Source: an uncultured Legionellales bacterium
Lineage (GTDB): Bacteria > Pseudomonadota > Gammaproteobacteria > UBA1113
Assembly (NCBI GenBank): GCA_945956945.1
Contig: CAMFJO010000055.1
Location: 1-6,221 of the forward strand
Direction: 5' to 3'
DNA length: 6,221 bases
A program made the translations under genes and the position numbers. A model generated the notes under the pieces. That model had not been told where the DNA came from, ran no database searches, and worked only from the letters and a program-made list of their open reading frames with translations. How positions within the stretch are numbered: position 1 is the stretch's first letter; every line of letters starts with the position of its first letter. Positions 6,061 to 6,221 of this stretch are shown here, one piece after another.

Positions 6061-6221
6061 ATGGAGCGCAAGAATAAGTCGTCTTTCGAGGAAAGATATA
6101 CCTATGAATATTCTAATGAATATTATGCAAGGCATAAAAAAGGATTTTTAAAGCGCATATCCAATGTCTTAGAACAGCATATGGCCGCTAAAGCCTTAAA
6201 GCTGGCGGGTTCACCTAAATC
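6061..6221 (+). CDS. Probable class I SAM-dependent methyltransferase, N-terminal fragment
   Basis: 53 codons are visible before the window ends. The ATG at 6061 has GGAGG (6051-6055) with 5 bases between, a strong initiation site. The protein begins MERKNKSSFEERYTYEYSNE and continues with a helical stretch (RISNVLEQHMAAKALKLAGSPKS). The end of this fragment resembles the lead-in to the glycine-rich SAM-binding motif I (usually VLDLPCGxGR) seen in a family of methyltransferases in Legionella-like bacteria, but the motif itself lies outside the window. The function is therefore inferred from general resemblance only. The gene is divergent from rpsT, and its substrate is unknown. Confidence 0.6.
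   Translation, partial: MERKNKSSFEERYTYEYSNEYYARHKKGFLKRISNVLEQHMAAKALKLAGSPK

Noticed and set aside
1..6221. Mobile elements, CRISPR arrays, tRNA or rRNA genes
   Set aside because: No transposase or integrase, no regularly spaced repeats, and no tRNA- or rRNA-like sequence was seen on either strand.

Overview
The window looks like a piece of a moderately AT-rich gammaproteobacterial chromosome, most likely from the order Legionellales (Legionella, Coxiella, Rickettsiella and relatives). This rests on an ankyrin-repeat protein with a C-terminal cysteine-protease-like region that resembles the Legionella effector AnkH/LegA3, and on NrdA and NrdB types typical of that group. The genus cannot be fixed from the sequence alone.

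Layout, left to right. Positions 1-1000 (minus strand) carry nrdB, the small subunit of class I ribonucleotide reductase, cut at its 3' end by the window edge. After 28 bases comes nrdA (1029-3857, minus), the large subunit with two N-terminal ATP-cones; the two form an operon. The 210-base gap upstream of nrdA (3858-4067) is a dense control region. It holds two NrdR-box-like sites spaced exactly 31 bp apart, candidate sigma70 hexamers overlapping them, and two DnaA-box-like 9-mers in tandem, one of them a perfect consensus. This suggests dNTP supply is controlled both by dNTP/ATP status (NrdR) and by replication initiation (DnaA).

Next is the ankyrin-repeat gene (4068-5477, minus). It has four N-terminal ankyrin-like units and a C-terminal region with His, Asp, Gln and Cys in the order used by clan CE cysteine proteases. 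It is the most unusual gene here and a candidate host-directed secreted effector set among housekeeping genes. Its start codon lies six bases after the T-tract of a strong hairpin terminator that ends the rpsT transcript.

rpsT (5576-5845, minus) encodes ribosomal protein S20. It starts at a TTG codon with a perfect AGGAGG Shine-Dalgarno and is driven by a near-consensus sigma70 promoter. A 215-base divergent intergenic region (5846-6060) separates it from the only plus-strand gene, the N-terminal 53 codons of a probable SAM-dependent methyltransferase (6061 onward, cut by the window end).

Functionally, nrdAB and rpsT are growth-linked core genes with conventional regulation. The ankyrin gene appears to be an accessory, interaction-related gene whose expression signals are odd.
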